Origin: Eleusine coracana subsp. coracana | Lineage: Eukaryota > Streptophyta > Magnoliopsida > Poales > Poaceae | Length of the DNA stretch: 64,000 nt | Direction: 5' to 3' | Assembly: GCA_032690845.1 (NCBI GenBank) | Contig: CM064433.1 | Span: forward strand, 40,174,658 to 40,238,657 | Shown: positions 1 through 11,184 of the stretch, piece by piece | Position numbering within the stretch: the first letter of the stretch is position 1 | Layout: each line of letters starts with the position of its first letter | Translations under genes and position numbers: made by a program | Notes under the pieces: generated by a model | Databases searched by the model: none | What the model saw: the letters and a program-made list of their open reading frames with translations, nothing else | Told to the model about the DNA's origin: nothing

Positions 1-1403
1 CTTCATATCTTCTGTCGGTTGGTTTTTTTACCTTTACGCTTGTTGGCAATTACAGCGGTCGGTCAGGTGAAACGCAGAGCGCCCAAGGGTCTCTAGACAC
101 TCGGTCTGCTCCACCACCTGCACCGACCGGTCTTCCTCCGTAGGTCAGCACACCATCAAGTGCACAGACTGAGCCGAGGAAGTCGCCCAACGTTCCTACC
201 CCCAAAATCGTGCCGACGCCGACTCCTCAGACCGCTCCCTCCCTGACCAGTATATCACCTCCCCTTTTTAAGGGTAAATTAGTGCTGGTCGAGGATTCAT
301 TGAGTCGGCCAGGAGCTGAGGACATGGAGGTCATGCAGCAGCACCGAGAGGCCAACAAGGTACATCAACACCGTGTTATCCTTTTTCCTTAAATTAGTCT
401 TCCGACTAACCCTGCTTTTCTTTATGTTTAGAAACTCTATTCTCTTATGGAGAAAAAGCAGGCCAGGATAGATTATCTTGAGGCAGAAACTTTTGGTAAG
501 TCTTTAACATCTTGTGTATTTGCACCCCTTTTTCCTTTGGAGGTTCTGACTTGTTGTCAGTAGTTACCGGCGAGCAGCTTGCCCAGGCTAGGAGGCAAAT
601 TGAGAAGCTGCAGACCGATAACAAAGAGGTGACTGGAGCTCTTGAACAGAGTCGTGTTGATGTCGCCGGTAAGATTGCAGACCGACCTATTTTTACTTCT
701 TTCTCACTCTAATGCTAAAGATCATTATCTATGTCCTTAGCTCGTGATAAGAAGATTGCCTACCAAGAGAAGCTGACTTCAAACCAGCAGAGGTTCTTAG
801 ACGCTCCGATTGTTGAGAAGAACAACCTCTCCAAGTCGGTCAAAGATCAGAGTGCCGAGATCACTCGGCTAATGGAGATGCTGAAGGAGACCGAAGGGAA
901 GCTTGAGAAAGCCCAAGGCAACTCTACTTCTTTCAAAAGTAAACTTACCAGTAAGCTACCCATTCAAATCCTTTACCATTATTTGTAGATTTCGCCATCT
1001 AACACTCTTTATGATTTATGTAGCCTTATCTTACAGCGCTCAGATTGCATTGGATTATATCCATGCTAACCAAGTGGAGCAGACCGGACTGTCCCTAGAG
1101 TATCTGCTGGAGCATGCATCAGAGGTAATCGCCAACAACACTCGGACAGTGGCGACCGAGGCCGGGAGTCAAGTGTTGGCTATTTGCCAAGCTTGGTCTC
1201 CAGCTTTGCCATTGGACAAAGTCAAGGAGGGCTTCAACCCCGACTTGACAGTCGACCAATGTCAGCTGCTGATGGACTCCATGTTGGAAACCTCCCGTGC
1301 CTTGGTGGAGAATATAGAAGTCGACCCCGTGGTGCCATCTCCTCCGACAACTCCAAAGCGCGAGCTTCAAGACGACGCCTCCTCTCCTTCTAAGGAGGTT
1401 TAG
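1..1403 (+). CDS. Antisense additional ORF (aORF) of the Tat element, intron-containing, 5' end outside the window
   Basis: A spliced ORF runs opposite to gag-pol. Exons read from frame and splice sites are about <1-359, 432-495, 564-668, 741-950 and 1037-1403, ending in TAG. Introns are 68-86 bp with GT/AG ends; the donors after 495, 668 and 950 all start GTAAG. The middle exons encode a charged, heptad-rich stretch (for example QARRQIEKLQTDNKEV and RLMEMLKETEGKLEKAQ), probably a coiled coil; the last exon is more globular with an acidic, Pro/Ser-rich tail. Antisense ORFs of grass Tat elements commonly belong to the 'putative gypsy type transposon' family with a coiled-coil C-terminal half; the conserved N-terminal half would lie to the left. 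The 950 to 1037 junction does not keep phase cleanly, so it may be damaged or use another site. Function unknown. Confidence 0.65.
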
Positions 1404-2040
1404 AATTTGTAATAGTTAGTAAACATTAGTAGTATTTGAAGTAGGAAAACAATATTTGTCTCCAAGTAAATGTAAATATTAATTCTTATGCTTGCTTAGT
1501 TACTAAACAAGTCTGAAAAGAATGACTAGAAATTCAAAACGGCAATCTCCTGTTACTTAGAGCGAATCAGTCGGCACCAAGCAACGTTATTCGCGCTATA
1601 GCACTTAGACCCTTTTACCCAAAGTCTTCAGAGATAAAAACAGAAGTTGCACCGGTCTGCCTTAGCATCGTAGGTTGTAATTTATAACTACATAACAAGG
1701 CAGAATCGACCAATCGACACATGACCTCTCGCTCTTTGGCTCTGAGTTTAGTGTAGTGGCAGTCTGTTGTGCAGCATAAATTGTATAACCATGATGCACC
1801 AGCGTTAGACCAAAAACATTAGACCGTATCAAAATAAGAGAAATCGGTCGGAAATATCCAAAACTAGAATTTGTCAAGGTTAAGGAGTAGTGGGACATTA
1901 TTACTAGCCCCCTGGCTCGATTGTTTAATGTTATAAATTAAGGAATCGAGACAAATAAGAATGAAATTAGCAAGAACATCTTTCATCAAAAAAGACCAGA
2001 ATTTCATTCAATAATAATGTATGAAAATACAAAGAATAGA
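1404..2040. other. Noncoding spacer between the aORF and pol of the Tat element
   Basis: About 640 bp of AT-rich sequence between the convergent 3' ends of the aORF and of pol. It presumably holds the 3' UTRs of both transcripts. I see no other gene in it. Confidence 0.6.
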
Positions 2041-3567
2041 CTAAGTATAGAAACGACGTAGCTGATTAATGTTCCATGAGTTTGGTACGTCATCGCCATC
2101 TTCATACATCAGTCGATAAGCCCCTGGCCGAGTGACTTCCTTGACCACATAAGGTCCTTCCCAGTTAGGGGATAGGTTGTGCCAAGTCTTGGTTGTTTGC
2201 ACTCGGCGCAGCACTAGGACTCCGACATTAAACTGGCGACTACGAACATTTTTGTCATAATAACGTCGCAAGCCTTGTTGGTATACTGCCGACCGAAACA
2301 GAGCATAATCATGCAACTCTTCCACTACGATCAACTCAATCTCGCGGTTATCTTCAGATAGCTTCTCGTCATATCCCTTGACTCGCGTAGATACGAGGTT
2401 TACCTCGGTTGGCAGCATAGCCTCGGAGCCGCAGACTAACGAAAAGGGCGACTGGCCAGTTGCCCGACTGACATTAGTGCGCAGCCCCCATAGAACTGAA
2501 GGCAGCTCTCGAACCCACCGACCGGCATACGGTTTGAGCTTGTCAAATATCCGGGGCTTCAACCCCTGTAGAATCATACCATTGGCCCATTCGACCTGGC
2601 CATTACTTTGAGGATGAGCCACTGATGCAAAGTGGATTTTTATTCCCATCTCATCGGCAAAGTCACGGAACACCTCAGATGTAAACTGAGAACCATTGTC
2701 GGTTATGATATCATGAGGAACTCCAAACCGTGTGAAGACCTCCCTGACAAACTCAATTGCCTTCTTCGAAGTTATCTTGCCGACCGGCTTTGCTTCAATC
2801 CACTTAGTGAATTTATCAATAGCAACGAATACATGAGTGAACCCGCCTGGCGCTTTCTTGAAAGAACCGACGATGTCAAGCCCCCAGACTGCAAAAGGCC
2901 ATGTCATAGGTATCATCTGAAGATGCTGCGAAGGCACGTGCATTTGTTGAGCGAAGAATTGACAGCCTTGGCACTTCCGAACGACCTGGTGTGCATCCTC
3001 GACCGCCGTAGGCCAATTGAACCCTTGCCAGAAAGCTTTGCCGACCAAAGTCTTGGAAGCTGCATGGTTGCCACATATGCCAGAATGAATTTCTTCCATC
3101 AACTCCTTGCCTTCAAGAATCGAGATGCATCGCATCAAGATATTCGAACCTCCTCGTCGATAGAGTCGGCCATCCACCATCAAATATCCTCGACACTTCG
3201 TCTTTAGCCGTTGTTGCTCATTATGATCCGAAGGCAGCGTCCCCTTAGTCAAAAACTCGACAATCGGGTCACGCCAGTCGGTCTCCATATTGACATCTTC
3301 TACCAACTCGGCAATATAGGTGGTTAGGACGTCGGACCGAGGAGATATAGTGGGAGAATCCTGGGTGTGTAAGAAAACACTGGGTGGGACAATCGATCGA
3401 GACGATCCCATCTTGGCTAACTCATCAGCCGCTTGATTATTATCTTGAAGAACATGTGTGAACTTTAGTCCATCAAATTTATCTTCAAGCTTCCTAACTT
3501 CTTGGCAGTAGGCAGCCATATTTGTATCCACACAGTTCCAATCCTTAGTGACTTGGTTAATAACCAA
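2041..3567 (-). pseudogene. Tat element pol: end of the second RNase H plus integrase
   Basis: The open stretch of 508 codons starts inside an RNase H-like domain (DNNQAADELAKMGSS is its last conserved block). It continues with the integrase zinc-binding domain (HSGICGNHAASK, then CQGCQFF) and the DDE core: WGLDIVGSF, then IITDNGSQFTSEVF, then HPQSNGQVEWANG, which supply the two Asp and the Glu. The C-terminal part (VLRRVQTTKTWHNLSPNWEG) is the usual gypsy integrase tail; no chromodomain is seen, as expected for Tat. Integrase inserts the cDNA into chromosomes. The apparent N-terminal Met is not a true start: the frame continues upstream through stop codons at 3607-3609 and 3691-3693. Confidence 0.9.
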
Positions 3568-4539
3568 AGCTGAATCACCAAAGATGTCTAAACGCTGAAT
3601 GTCGAGTCACACAGCAATGCACAGACCGTGCAGAAGAGCCTCATATTCCGCAGCATTATTAGACGCGCGAAACATGATCTGAAGGACATATCAGAGCTTT
3701 TCTCCTTGTGGTGAGATGAGCACAATTCCCACTCCTGCTCCAGGTAACTGGAGGGATCCGTCAAAGTACATCTTCCAGTACTCAATGTCTTGTGGTGCAG
3801 GCGGCATCTGAATCTCTGTCCACTCGGAGACGAAGTCAGCCAATGCTTGTCCTTTGATTGCCGAGCGGGGTGCGAACGTAATGGTGTACTGACCGAGTTC
3901 GACCGACCACTTAGCAATTTTTCCTTCAGCTTCTCGGTTGTGGAGGACTTCCCCGAGTGCAAAGGTCGTTTGAACTTCGATAGGATGAGCCTGAAAATAA
4001 GGCTTCAACTTCCTTGAAGTGATCAAGAGTGCGTAAAGCAACTTCAAGATCTGGTGATATCGTGTTTTGGAGGCATTTAGGACTTCACTAACGAAGTACA
4101 CCGGGTGCTGTACTTTTTGTACATGACCCGCTTCTTCTCGGTCGACCGCTAAAACGGTACTTACAACTTGAGTTGTAGCCGATATGTAAAGCTGAAGCTT
4201 CTCTTGTGGCTCTGGAGGCACCAGGACTGGAATATTGCTGAGGTGGACCTTCAATTCTTCCAACGCCGACTGCGCTTCTATCGTCCAGACGAAGTTATCC
4301 TGCTTCTTGAGCAGTTTGAAAAAGGGCAGACCTCTGATTCCCAGTCGGGAGATAAAGCGACTCAAGGACACCATACATCCGGTCAGCTTTTGAACATCCC
4401 TCTGAGAGTTAGGTGGCCCCATATCAAGGATCGCCTTGATTTTGTCCGGGTTAGCTTCTATACCTCGTTTGGAAACGATGTACCCGTGTAGCTTTCCCGA
4501 AGGAACCCTAAAAACACATTTTTTAGGATTCACCTTCAT
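3568..4539 (-). pseudogene. Tat element pol: RT thumb, RNase H and start of the second RNase H
   Basis: This stretch is in the same frame as the neighbouring RT and IN pieces. It begins after an in-frame TAG at 4600-4602 and carries the RT connection (NPKKCVFRVPSGKLHGYIV), the gypsy RNase H (LQLYISATTQVVSTVL, with PVYFVSEVL and RYHQILKLLYAL), and then a second RNase H beginning MYFDGSLQLPGAGVGIV. Tandem RNase H domains, the second of plant/archaeal type, are established for Tat elements. In-frame TGA stops at 3691-3693 and 3607-3609 split the second domain; the first probably replaces an Arg codon (CGA to TGA). Confidence 0.85.
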
Positions 4540-4599
4540 CGAGTAACGTCTCAGGTTGTCGAACGTTTCTGCCAGGTCAGAAAGAAGTTCTTCAATGTT

Positions 4600-5148
4600 C
4601 TAAGTCTTTACCACGATGTCGTCGACATACGCTTCTACGTTCTGACCGATCTGAGTCTCGAGGCAGCGTTGAATACCACGTTGGTAAGTCGCGCCAGCAT
4701 TTTTCAGACCGAAGGGCATAGTAATATAGCAATAGGCGCCGAAAGGAGTTATAAAAGAGGTCTTGATTTGATCTTCGACCCTTAGTGGGATCTGGTGATA
4801 GCCTGAATAGGCATCCAGAAAGCTTAAGAGCTCACACCCAGCTGTTGAGTCTACGATCTGATCAATACGTGGCAGAGCGAAGGGGTCTTTAGGGCAGACC
4901 TTGTTTAAATCGATATAATCGACACACATCCGCCACTCTTTATTCTTTTTAGGTACAAGGACTGGATTTGCCAGCCAATCAGGATGATACACTTCCTTTA
5001 TAAACTTGGCATCTAATAGTCTACCGATCTCCTTCTTCGTGGCGTCCTTGCGGTCTTGTGCAAACCTTCTAAGCCTTTGTTTGACGGGGGTGGCCCCAGG
5101 AGGCACCCTTAGCTCGTGCTCAATCTTTTCCCTAGGAACTCCCGGCAT
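4600..5148 (-). pseudogene. Tat element pol: reverse transcriptase
   Basis: RT finger and palm motifs are clear: NPVLVPKKNKEWRMCVDY, then FLDAYSGYHQI, FGAYCYITMPFGLKNAGATY and the catalytic YVDDIVVKT. RT copies element RNA into cDNA inside the virus-like particle. The piece is open for 182 codons and ends at a TAG (4600-4602) where the family normally continues in frame. It is preceded by another TAG (5212-5214) between protease and RT. The frame is otherwise the same as protease and integrase, so this was one polyprotein. Confidence 0.92.
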
Positions 5149-5211
5149 GTCAGAGGGCTTCCATACGAAGATGTCCCTGTTTTCCTGGAGGAAAAGAGTG
5201 AGCGCGAGTTC

Positions 5212-5975
5212 CTATTTCTCGTCGAGGTCGGCCCCTGCATAAGTGACCTTAGCAGGGTCCTCTGGGTCAAGTGACACTTCCTTGGTAGGAACATCGTCGG
5301 TCTGAATCTTGTCCTTGGTGGGCTTCTTCACGGGGACCTCCCCATCGGTCTGCTCCTGCATGCCGACTGCCTTGTGGACCTCCAGCCGGTCAAACAGCAT
5401 CAACTGTCGGTCGACCATCTCACAACTCTGTACATCGCAATCAAAAGAATTGTGAAGAGCAGAGTGGAGGGAGATGATTCCCTTAGGGCCGGGCATCTTG
5501 AGGGTAAGATATGGGTAGTGCGGGACCACCATCAATTTCGCCATTGCCGGTCTACCCAGGATGGCGTGGTAAGCAGACTTGAAGTCAGCCACTTGGAAGA
5601 TGATGCGCTCCGTTCTGAAGTTTTCACGGGTCCTGAAGGTGACTGGCAGAGTGATCTGTCCAAGAGGAACAGAAGTCTTGCCGGGCACGATCCCGTGAAA
5701 AGGAGAGGAACTCGGCTGCAAGTCATTGACCGACAAACCTAACTCCGTGAGGGTCTTGGTGAAGATCAAGTCCAAACTGCTTCCTCCGTCTATGAGTACC
5801 TTGTTGAACTTGACTTCCTTCATGGTTGCCGCGAGCACTAATGGATAGCGACCGGGTCGAGGCAGGTGCCTAGGGTGATCCGACCGATCGAAAGTAACTG
5901 GTACTTCCGACCACCTCATGTACTCGGGCGCAGCAGGCTCTACGGAATTGATCTCGCGCAGCTCTAGCTTCTGCT
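5212..5975 (-). pseudogene. Tat element protease region
   Basis: The stretch contains RWSEVPVTFDRSDHP, the conserved lead-in to Tat protease, and the aspartic protease active-site block VLIDGGSSLDLIFTKTL with D-G-G. The family flap and C-terminal signature (YHAILGRPAMAKLMVVPHY) follows. The upstream residues continue in this frame to about 5975, where the reading frame changes from that of gag by a one-base shift. An in-frame TAG at 5212-5214 separates it from RT. Confidence 0.85.
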
Positions 5976-6887
5976 TCGTTTGGACGTGTAGGCACCCGGG
6001 CCTCCGAAGATGAAGTTGACTTCCTTCTAGGACTCCTGGAACTCTCCACCTTCGTCCTTGTCATCATCGTCATTAGCTTTGTCCTTGCCGTTGCGCCTTG
6101 GCGGATCTTTGGCTACCTTCAACGCGGCAGTCGCGAAGCTCTTCAGACGAAAATAGTCTTTAGCTTTGTGGTTTCCCTTTGGGTGCCATAGGCATGGGCC
6201 ACTCAGCAAGTCGTCTATGGTCTGCTGGTTCGTCCAAGGATTCTTCCTCGTTCGGTCTACCGCAGCGACCAGGTTCTCATTCTTCCGCTTCTTGTCCTTC
6301 TTAGAGGACACCGGTTTGTCCGAGTGCTTCTCATTGCCCTTGCCATGAATGTCGTACAAGGCCGACTCTCCTGACGCGAACTTATCAGCAATCTCGAAGC
6401 AGTCCTGAGCGGTCAGCTTGAGGTCATGATTTCTTCGACCGATCTCCCGAACCAATTCATCGCTCTGGAAACCTCCTTGGAAGGCCATGATGATTTGTTG
6501 GTCTGGGACATTAGGGATCTCGGTCTTCTTGGCGCAGAACCGCTTGATGTAGTCGCGCAGGGATTCGTCAGCCTTTTGCTTGATCCGAGTGAGGTCAAAG
6601 TGGTTGCCTGAACGGTTGCAGGTAGCTTGGAAGCTCTCTATGAACTTCTTGTTGAGATCACCCCATGAGGTGATCGACCTCTCCGGTAGTGATGTGAGCC
6701 AAATCCGAACGGCTGGATCGAGACAGACCGGCAGATAGTTGGCCATCACAAAGGCATCGCCTCCAGTCGACCGAATCGCCATGCTGTAAAGCTGGAGCCA
6801 CTCCTGAGGGTTGGTCTGACCATCATATTTTTCGATGGGGACCGGCTTGAAGCCTTTTGGCCACCTAGCGATACGCAGCTCGGGCAA
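5976..6887 (-). pseudogene. Tat element gag, capsid region
   Basis: This matches the retrotransposon gag family: KFKPV-like lead, then KYDGQTNPQEWLQLYSMAI, LPERSITSWGDLNKKFIE and LRDYIKRFCAKKTEIPNV. The capsid protein packages element RNA. The tail is Lys-rich (KKDKKRKNENLV) and reaches a conserved KEVNFIFGG-type block only after an in-frame TAG at 6027-6029. The frame then changes to that of protease near 5975. Other readings of the region are shadows of this frame. Confidence 0.88.
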
Positions 6888-7928
6888 ATAAGCCTTGATC
6901 CCATCGAATTCATCTTCATATGGGGTAGTCGAGCTCCGTTGTCGTCGGTCTGGCGACCGAGAAGGTGAAGATATACGACGATTATGACGTGGGCCTACGT
7001 CGTCATTATGAAGATGATGCCGGTTATCTTCACCCTGGTTTGCGCGCCGGTCCTGATTGTCTCGTTGACGTCGGTCGTCGCGGTCATCTCTTGGAGGTGT
7101 GTTACGTCGTCGGTCGTCTGTCCTCCGGTTGCGGCGCTCCTCCTCGTGGTGCTGGTCATCCCGAACCCGCTCTTCGATATGAGAATTGATGATATCTCAT
7201 CCGTCACGGGGTCTTATGGAATTCCTCAGATCGCTATGTCCCTAGCCGCATCTTGAACAGCAGCTGCTTTGAGCAGGGCCACTGCCTTTTGCATCGTCGG
7301 AGTCTGATAGGCTGCATCGATCATCAGGCTGTCCAGCAGCGTCTTTCCTCCGGTGATGTTGTTCTGGGGGGTGTCGTAGACCTTAACACCATCTACTTTG
7401 ATCTCCAACTCCCCGAGGTCTAATCGTCGCACCAGTCGGGATCCACGAGATCCTCTCGGTCGGCGGCGATGATCACTTGAAGGTGGTACCTCTTCGGGGT
7501 CGTCATCCCTCTGGCCTTCTTCATCATTGTTGGCATCGTCATTATTGTTATCCCTGTCATTAGATGGGTTCTCATGAACCTCGACCATGTTGATAGCTAA
7601 GGGATATGGGCATGTAGATCCATCTGAATCCTCATCAAAGGAGCAGACCGACTTATAGTCGTACCCGGTGGGTAGATCTGTATTGCCGAATCCGAGTGGA
7701 ACTAATGCAGGGATCAGATCTGACGATCTCGGTGATCGCGCCATAGAGTTGGCTGCGGCCGAGTCGGATTGATGCTTGTTGAGGCCTAGCGCTCCGTTGG
7801 AGTCGGCGGTGAAGTCGAGCAACCCGAAGGAGATCTTCAAGTCCGGCGAATACTGGATGGTAGGAATCTCGGCCATCGAAGTCGACGGAGAATCCCGGCG
7901 AGCCTCATCCCCTTCCTGGCACGCCAAC
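6888..7928 (-). pseudogene. Tat element gag N-terminal region, leader and PBS
   Basis: A 233-codon ORF (7226-7927) encodes a low-complexity acidic protein (runs of D, N and E) followed by a hydrophobic patch near its end, in a different frame from the capsid part. The 6888-7225 interval is arginine-rich when read on the minus strand and evidently carries a frameshift linking the two. The stretch directly after the LTR on the minus strand (7928 down to about 7909) reads TTGGCGTGCCAGGAAGGGG, the position and style of a primer binding site of grass Tat elements. I cannot assign the tRNA with confidence. Confidence 0.65.
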
Positions 7929-8287
7929 TGTCGAGACTTAATCTCGGCAATATATTTATGGGGCTACGTCGGGATTAACAACTACGATGGTTAGACACAA
8001 GACGCCGATTTAGACAGGTTCGGACCCTCTCGATGAGAGTAAAAACCCTACGTCCTGTGTTCTGTGGTTTGTATTGCAATGAAGTCATGTTGTGTGCGTG
8101 TGCCCCTTGATGGGGGTACCCTGCCGCCTTATATATCCGGTCGACAGGGGGTACATGAAGAGTCCTACTCGTAGTCTACAAGGATTTACATGGAAAGTCT
8201 ATCTCTAATTGCCTTGCGCTCCAAGCCGACTCGGTCGGTTCCCTTATCGGTGAGGTACCCGGTCGATTACCGACTTAGGCCTAGTCA
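7929..8287 (-). repeat. 5' LTR of the Tat element
   Basis: On the minus strand the LTR begins TGACTAGGCC at 8287 and ends CTCGACA at 7929, so it has TG..CA ends and is about 359 bp. The inner end abuts the PBS and gag; the outer end abuts copia coding sequence. A TATA-like box lies about 150 bp into it. The matching 3' LTR is outside the window. Confidence 0.8.
8129..8140 (-). promoter_or_regulatory. TATA box of the Tat LTR
   Basis: The minus strand reads GGATATATAAGG here, roughly 150 bp downstream of the LTR start, where an LTR promoter is expected. Confidence 0.6.
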
Positions 8288-9441
8288 TGGATGCCTGTAA
8301 GGTAAGTATTCCACTGCAAGAGAATAAAGTATGCAGATTAATAAAATCCCTATATGGACTTAAACAAGCACCCAAACAATGGCATGAAAAGTTTGACACC
8401 ACTTTGACATCTACTGGATTTAGCGTAAATGAGGCAGATAAGTGTGTGTACTATCGTTATGGTGGGGGTGAGGGAGTAATATTGTGCTTGTATGTCGATG
8501 ACATATTAATTTTTGGAACGAGCATAAGAGTAATTGATGAGATCAAAACTTTCTTGTCAAGGTGTTTTGACATGAAAGATTTGGGACCAGCGGATGTGAT
8601 CCTAAATGTGAAGTTGATCAAAAGCGAAGATGGGATTACCTTGAGTCAATCCCACTATGCAGGGAAGATACTTAGCCATTTTGGCTTTGAGGATTGTAAA
8701 ATCTCTCCAACTCCCTATGATGCGAGCATCAAGCTTTGAAAATTCGAAGGAGAGGGAAAAGATCAAGTGAGATATTCACAAAAAATTGGGTCCCTTATGT
8801 ATCTTGCGGGTGCCACGAGACCTGACATCTCCTGTGCTGTGAGCAAACTGAGTCGGTTTACATCAAACTCTGGAGATGATCATTGGAAGGCACTGGAGCG
8901 AGTGTTGCGCTATTTGAGAGGCGCAACCTCACTCAGAATTCACTACTCGGGATATCCACCAGCGTTGGAAGGATATAGTGATTCCAATTGGATCTCAGAT
9001 GCGGATGAGACCAAAGCCACTAGTGGCTATGTGTTTACGCTTGCTAGTGCTGCAGTTTCGTGGATGTCTTGTAAACTGACCATGTTAACAAAATCCATGT
9101 GTGAAGCAGAACTTGTAGCACTAGAAACAGCTACTACTGAGGCTGAATGGCTAAGAGATCTATTGATGGACTTGTCTTTCATGGAAAAGCCGGTACCGCC
9201 TATCCTAATGTATTGCGATAACCAATCAATGCTAGCTCAGGTTATGAATACAAAGGATAACTCAAAGTCCAATAAACATATCAAGCGTAGACTGAAATCT
9301 GTCAGAAAGATGAAAACCTCCGGAGTTATAGTTGTGAGCTATGTGAAAAGCAAAAATAATCTGGCAGACCCTTTTACAAAGGGATTATCACGGAATGTGA
9401 TTACCGTGATGTCTAAGAACATGGGTATGAGGCTCATCTAA
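8288..9441 (+). pseudogene. Copia pol remnant: RT C-terminus and RNase H
   Basis: RT motifs are SLYGLKQAPKQWHEKFD and the catalytic LYVDDILIFGT. Then come the copia signatures KIGSLMYLAGATRPDISCAV, YSDSNWISDADETKATSGY, AVSWMSCKLTMLTKSMCEAE and NNLADPFTKGLSRNVI of RNase H. RNase H removes the RNA strand of the RNA-cDNA hybrid. One in-frame TGA (8737-8739) splits an otherwise open frame. The first ATG at 8287 is accidental, made at the junction with the inserted gypsy LTR. Confidence 0.92.
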
Positions 9442-10002
9442 AAGTTACACCATAATGGTAACCTGTCCTTTTTTATCGGAGATCCCATGACTAAGGTAAC
9501 AGGAAGAACAAGTTGATTGGTGTAACCAAAGAGTACATTATAAATAAATAAAATGTACCCATGTTCAAATGACAAAGCGTAGTACTCTTGACTGTATGGA
9601 AGGTTGGCATTAAGCCTTAATATTTTCCGTTGTAAAAGATATTAGCCAACAAGATATCTTGAAGGAAAATACCTACTTGAGCTCAACTGTAGGTTGCAGT
9701 TCATGAGAATTGGGCGTTCTCATAAAGGCTCATGAGAAGATTTGGGAGCAGACCATTAACGCTCCGGTTAGGCGAGGTTGTTTTGGCAGCCTAGAATCAG
9801 TTCTGATTTCAATGTAAGTCTGCCCACACAAGGCTAAGAATTCAAGGCCTAGTCCATCCTTCAGCTGTGGAAAGATGAATATTTATATTCTAGGTTTAAG
9901 TTCAACCCGTACGGGAATTTTACCGAAAGACTGGTATATTAACAATACTACAGCACAATGATCCTTTGACCTCTATTCCTTGCCTTGGAATTGGTGGGGG
10001 AT
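9442..10002 (+). other. 3' untranslated region and polypurine tract of the copia element
   Basis: There is no ORF. The stretch ends with the purine-rich tract GGAATTGGTGGGGGAT (about 9987-10002) directly before the LTR, the expected plus-strand priming site. Confidence 0.7.
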
Positions 10003-10190
10003 TGTTGGAATTTGGCCTATTTTATATGGCCCATTCAGGATAAATTCCAAAGCATTAAGTGGATGTTGGCCTTAGTACCACCTTGCTAGTCTATGGTGGT
10101 CCATACCAACTTAAATAGCAGCACTCGTACCCATGGCTGAATAAAGAAAGCATTGGGAGAGAAAAAGAGCATTGCTATGAGTACACACGC

Positions 10191-10208
10191 ACGCACGCGC
10201 GCGTGCGT
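10191..10208. repeat. Alternating purine-pyrimidine perfect palindrome in the copia LTR
   Basis: ACGCACGCGCGCGTGCGT is its own reverse complement and alternates purine and pyrimidine throughout; the flanks extend the alternation (ACAC before, ATACGCAC after). Such sequence is prone to Z-DNA or cruciform structure. Confidence 0.8.
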
Positions 10209-10460
10209 ATACGCACTTTTTCACGTGTTGTCCCGCGTGACTTGTGACTTGCGATTCGCGACCGTGGCGTGTCACGTCTATGAGTCTAAGTGACTTTTTG
10301 CCACTCGTATCCTCTATCAAATCTGAACCGTTATGTACTAATTAAAAGGATTAATACACGGTTAATTGCTATAATTAGAGTTAATAGGCCAGCCATGCTA
10401 TTGACTGCTAATTATGTGGGCGCCATTAAAGAGGAAACGACTCCTAGAGGGCAGCCGTGC

Positions 10461-10470
10461 CTATATAAGG
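10461..10470 (+). promoter_or_regulatory. TATA box of the copia LTR
   Basis: CTATATAAGG lies about 460 bp into the LTR, followed by GC-rich presumed transcribed R-U5. Confidence 0.65.
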
Positions 10471-10945
10471 CCCCTGGAGATGTCCAGGTTTCCATAACGT
10501 GAAAAATCGCCTCCACTTCTTCTTCTTCATTCCTTTGGAGAGCTGTGCTGTGGTGTTGAGCTGCTTCCATCTCGCTGGCCCTATTCCTTGGCGTGCACCG
10601 AGGGAAAGGGTGAGCGGAATCTCCGTACCTTTGCAGCCGTGAAGCCTGCACGAGGGGCAGCAATAAGGTTTCTGGGCAGCGCATCTGCGCGATCGCCCGA
10701 GACTGATCCACGACGATCTGCACTGCCTCATCGACGAGCTGCCACGTCTACTTCGACGGTCTGCTTCGTCTACAATTTGCGCTATTTAAAGCGCCGACAA
10801 ACCCAACGTGAGTTCTAATGGCTCCTCTGGTTTTTATTGCGTTGCTCTGCCTGCTGCATGTGTTAGTTTGCATCTGAGTTTGAATTGTTATGAAATTTGC
10901 CTAAAACTAAATTCTGGAATTAGAATAACATGCATATTTCCAACA

Positions 10946-11184
10946 CTCCGAGTCTGCCATGCCGTGCTCGCTCGAGCCTTGACCCCGCGAGCTTCCTCCC
11001 TGCTGGATCTCGCCACTCCCACGTGCCGCCCCGGCTTCTCCTCGCGTTGCCACCCCCGGTCTGACGCATCATCGCGGTTTTGAGACCCGTACTCCACTGT
11101 GCCTCGCCGCGCACCGTTGATCTATGCCCTGCGCCTCCTCGCGCCGCCGTGACCTGCGCCCCACCTCACGCCCCAAAGAAAAGG
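10946..11184. other. GC-rich noncoding flank of the copia element
   Basis: About 240 bp rich in C. Short ORFs on both strands look like compositional artefacts. The five bases after the LTR (CTCCG) would be the target duplication, but the partner is outside the window. Confidence 0.45.

Larger units (their letters stand above)
1..8287 (-). mobile_element. Tat-lineage Ty3/gypsy LTR retrotransposon, 3' end outside the window
   Basis: A minus-strand element reads LTR (8287-7929), PBS, gag, protease, RT, RNase H, a second RNase H, integrase, then an oppositely oriented extra ORF (1-1403). The order PR-RT-RH-IN defines Ty3/gypsy. A second RNase H-like segment before integrase and an antisense ORF downstream of pol are known traits of the plant Tat lineage (Retand/RIRE2-like). 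The 3' LTR lies left of position 1, so target duplication and LTR divergence cannot be scored. gag and pol carry at least five in-frame stops and two frame changes, so this copy cannot encode its own proteins. It is inserted in the copia element that resumes at 8288. Confidence 0.9.
8288..10945 (+). mobile_element. Ty1/copia retrotransposon, 3' half, interrupted by the Tat element
   Basis: The order is RT C-terminal half, RNase H, 3' untranslated region, PPT and LTR. Its 5' part must lie left of the window, beyond the inserted Tat element. Orientation is opposite to the Tat element. Confidence 0.88.
10003..10945 (+). repeat. 3' LTR of the copia element (943 bp)
   Basis: It starts TGTTGGAA right after the PPT and ends TTCCAACA, a perfect 8-bp terminal inverted repeat. 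A TATA box sits at 10461-10470. The presumed R-U5 part is GC-rich around 10550-10800 and contains short nonsense ORFs on both strands. Confidence 0.85.

Noticed and set aside
7929..8287. ATG at 8287 as a true start of the copia ORF
   Set aside because: The ATG is created at the junction between the Tat LTR end and the interrupted copia frame; the real polyprotein start lies outside the window.
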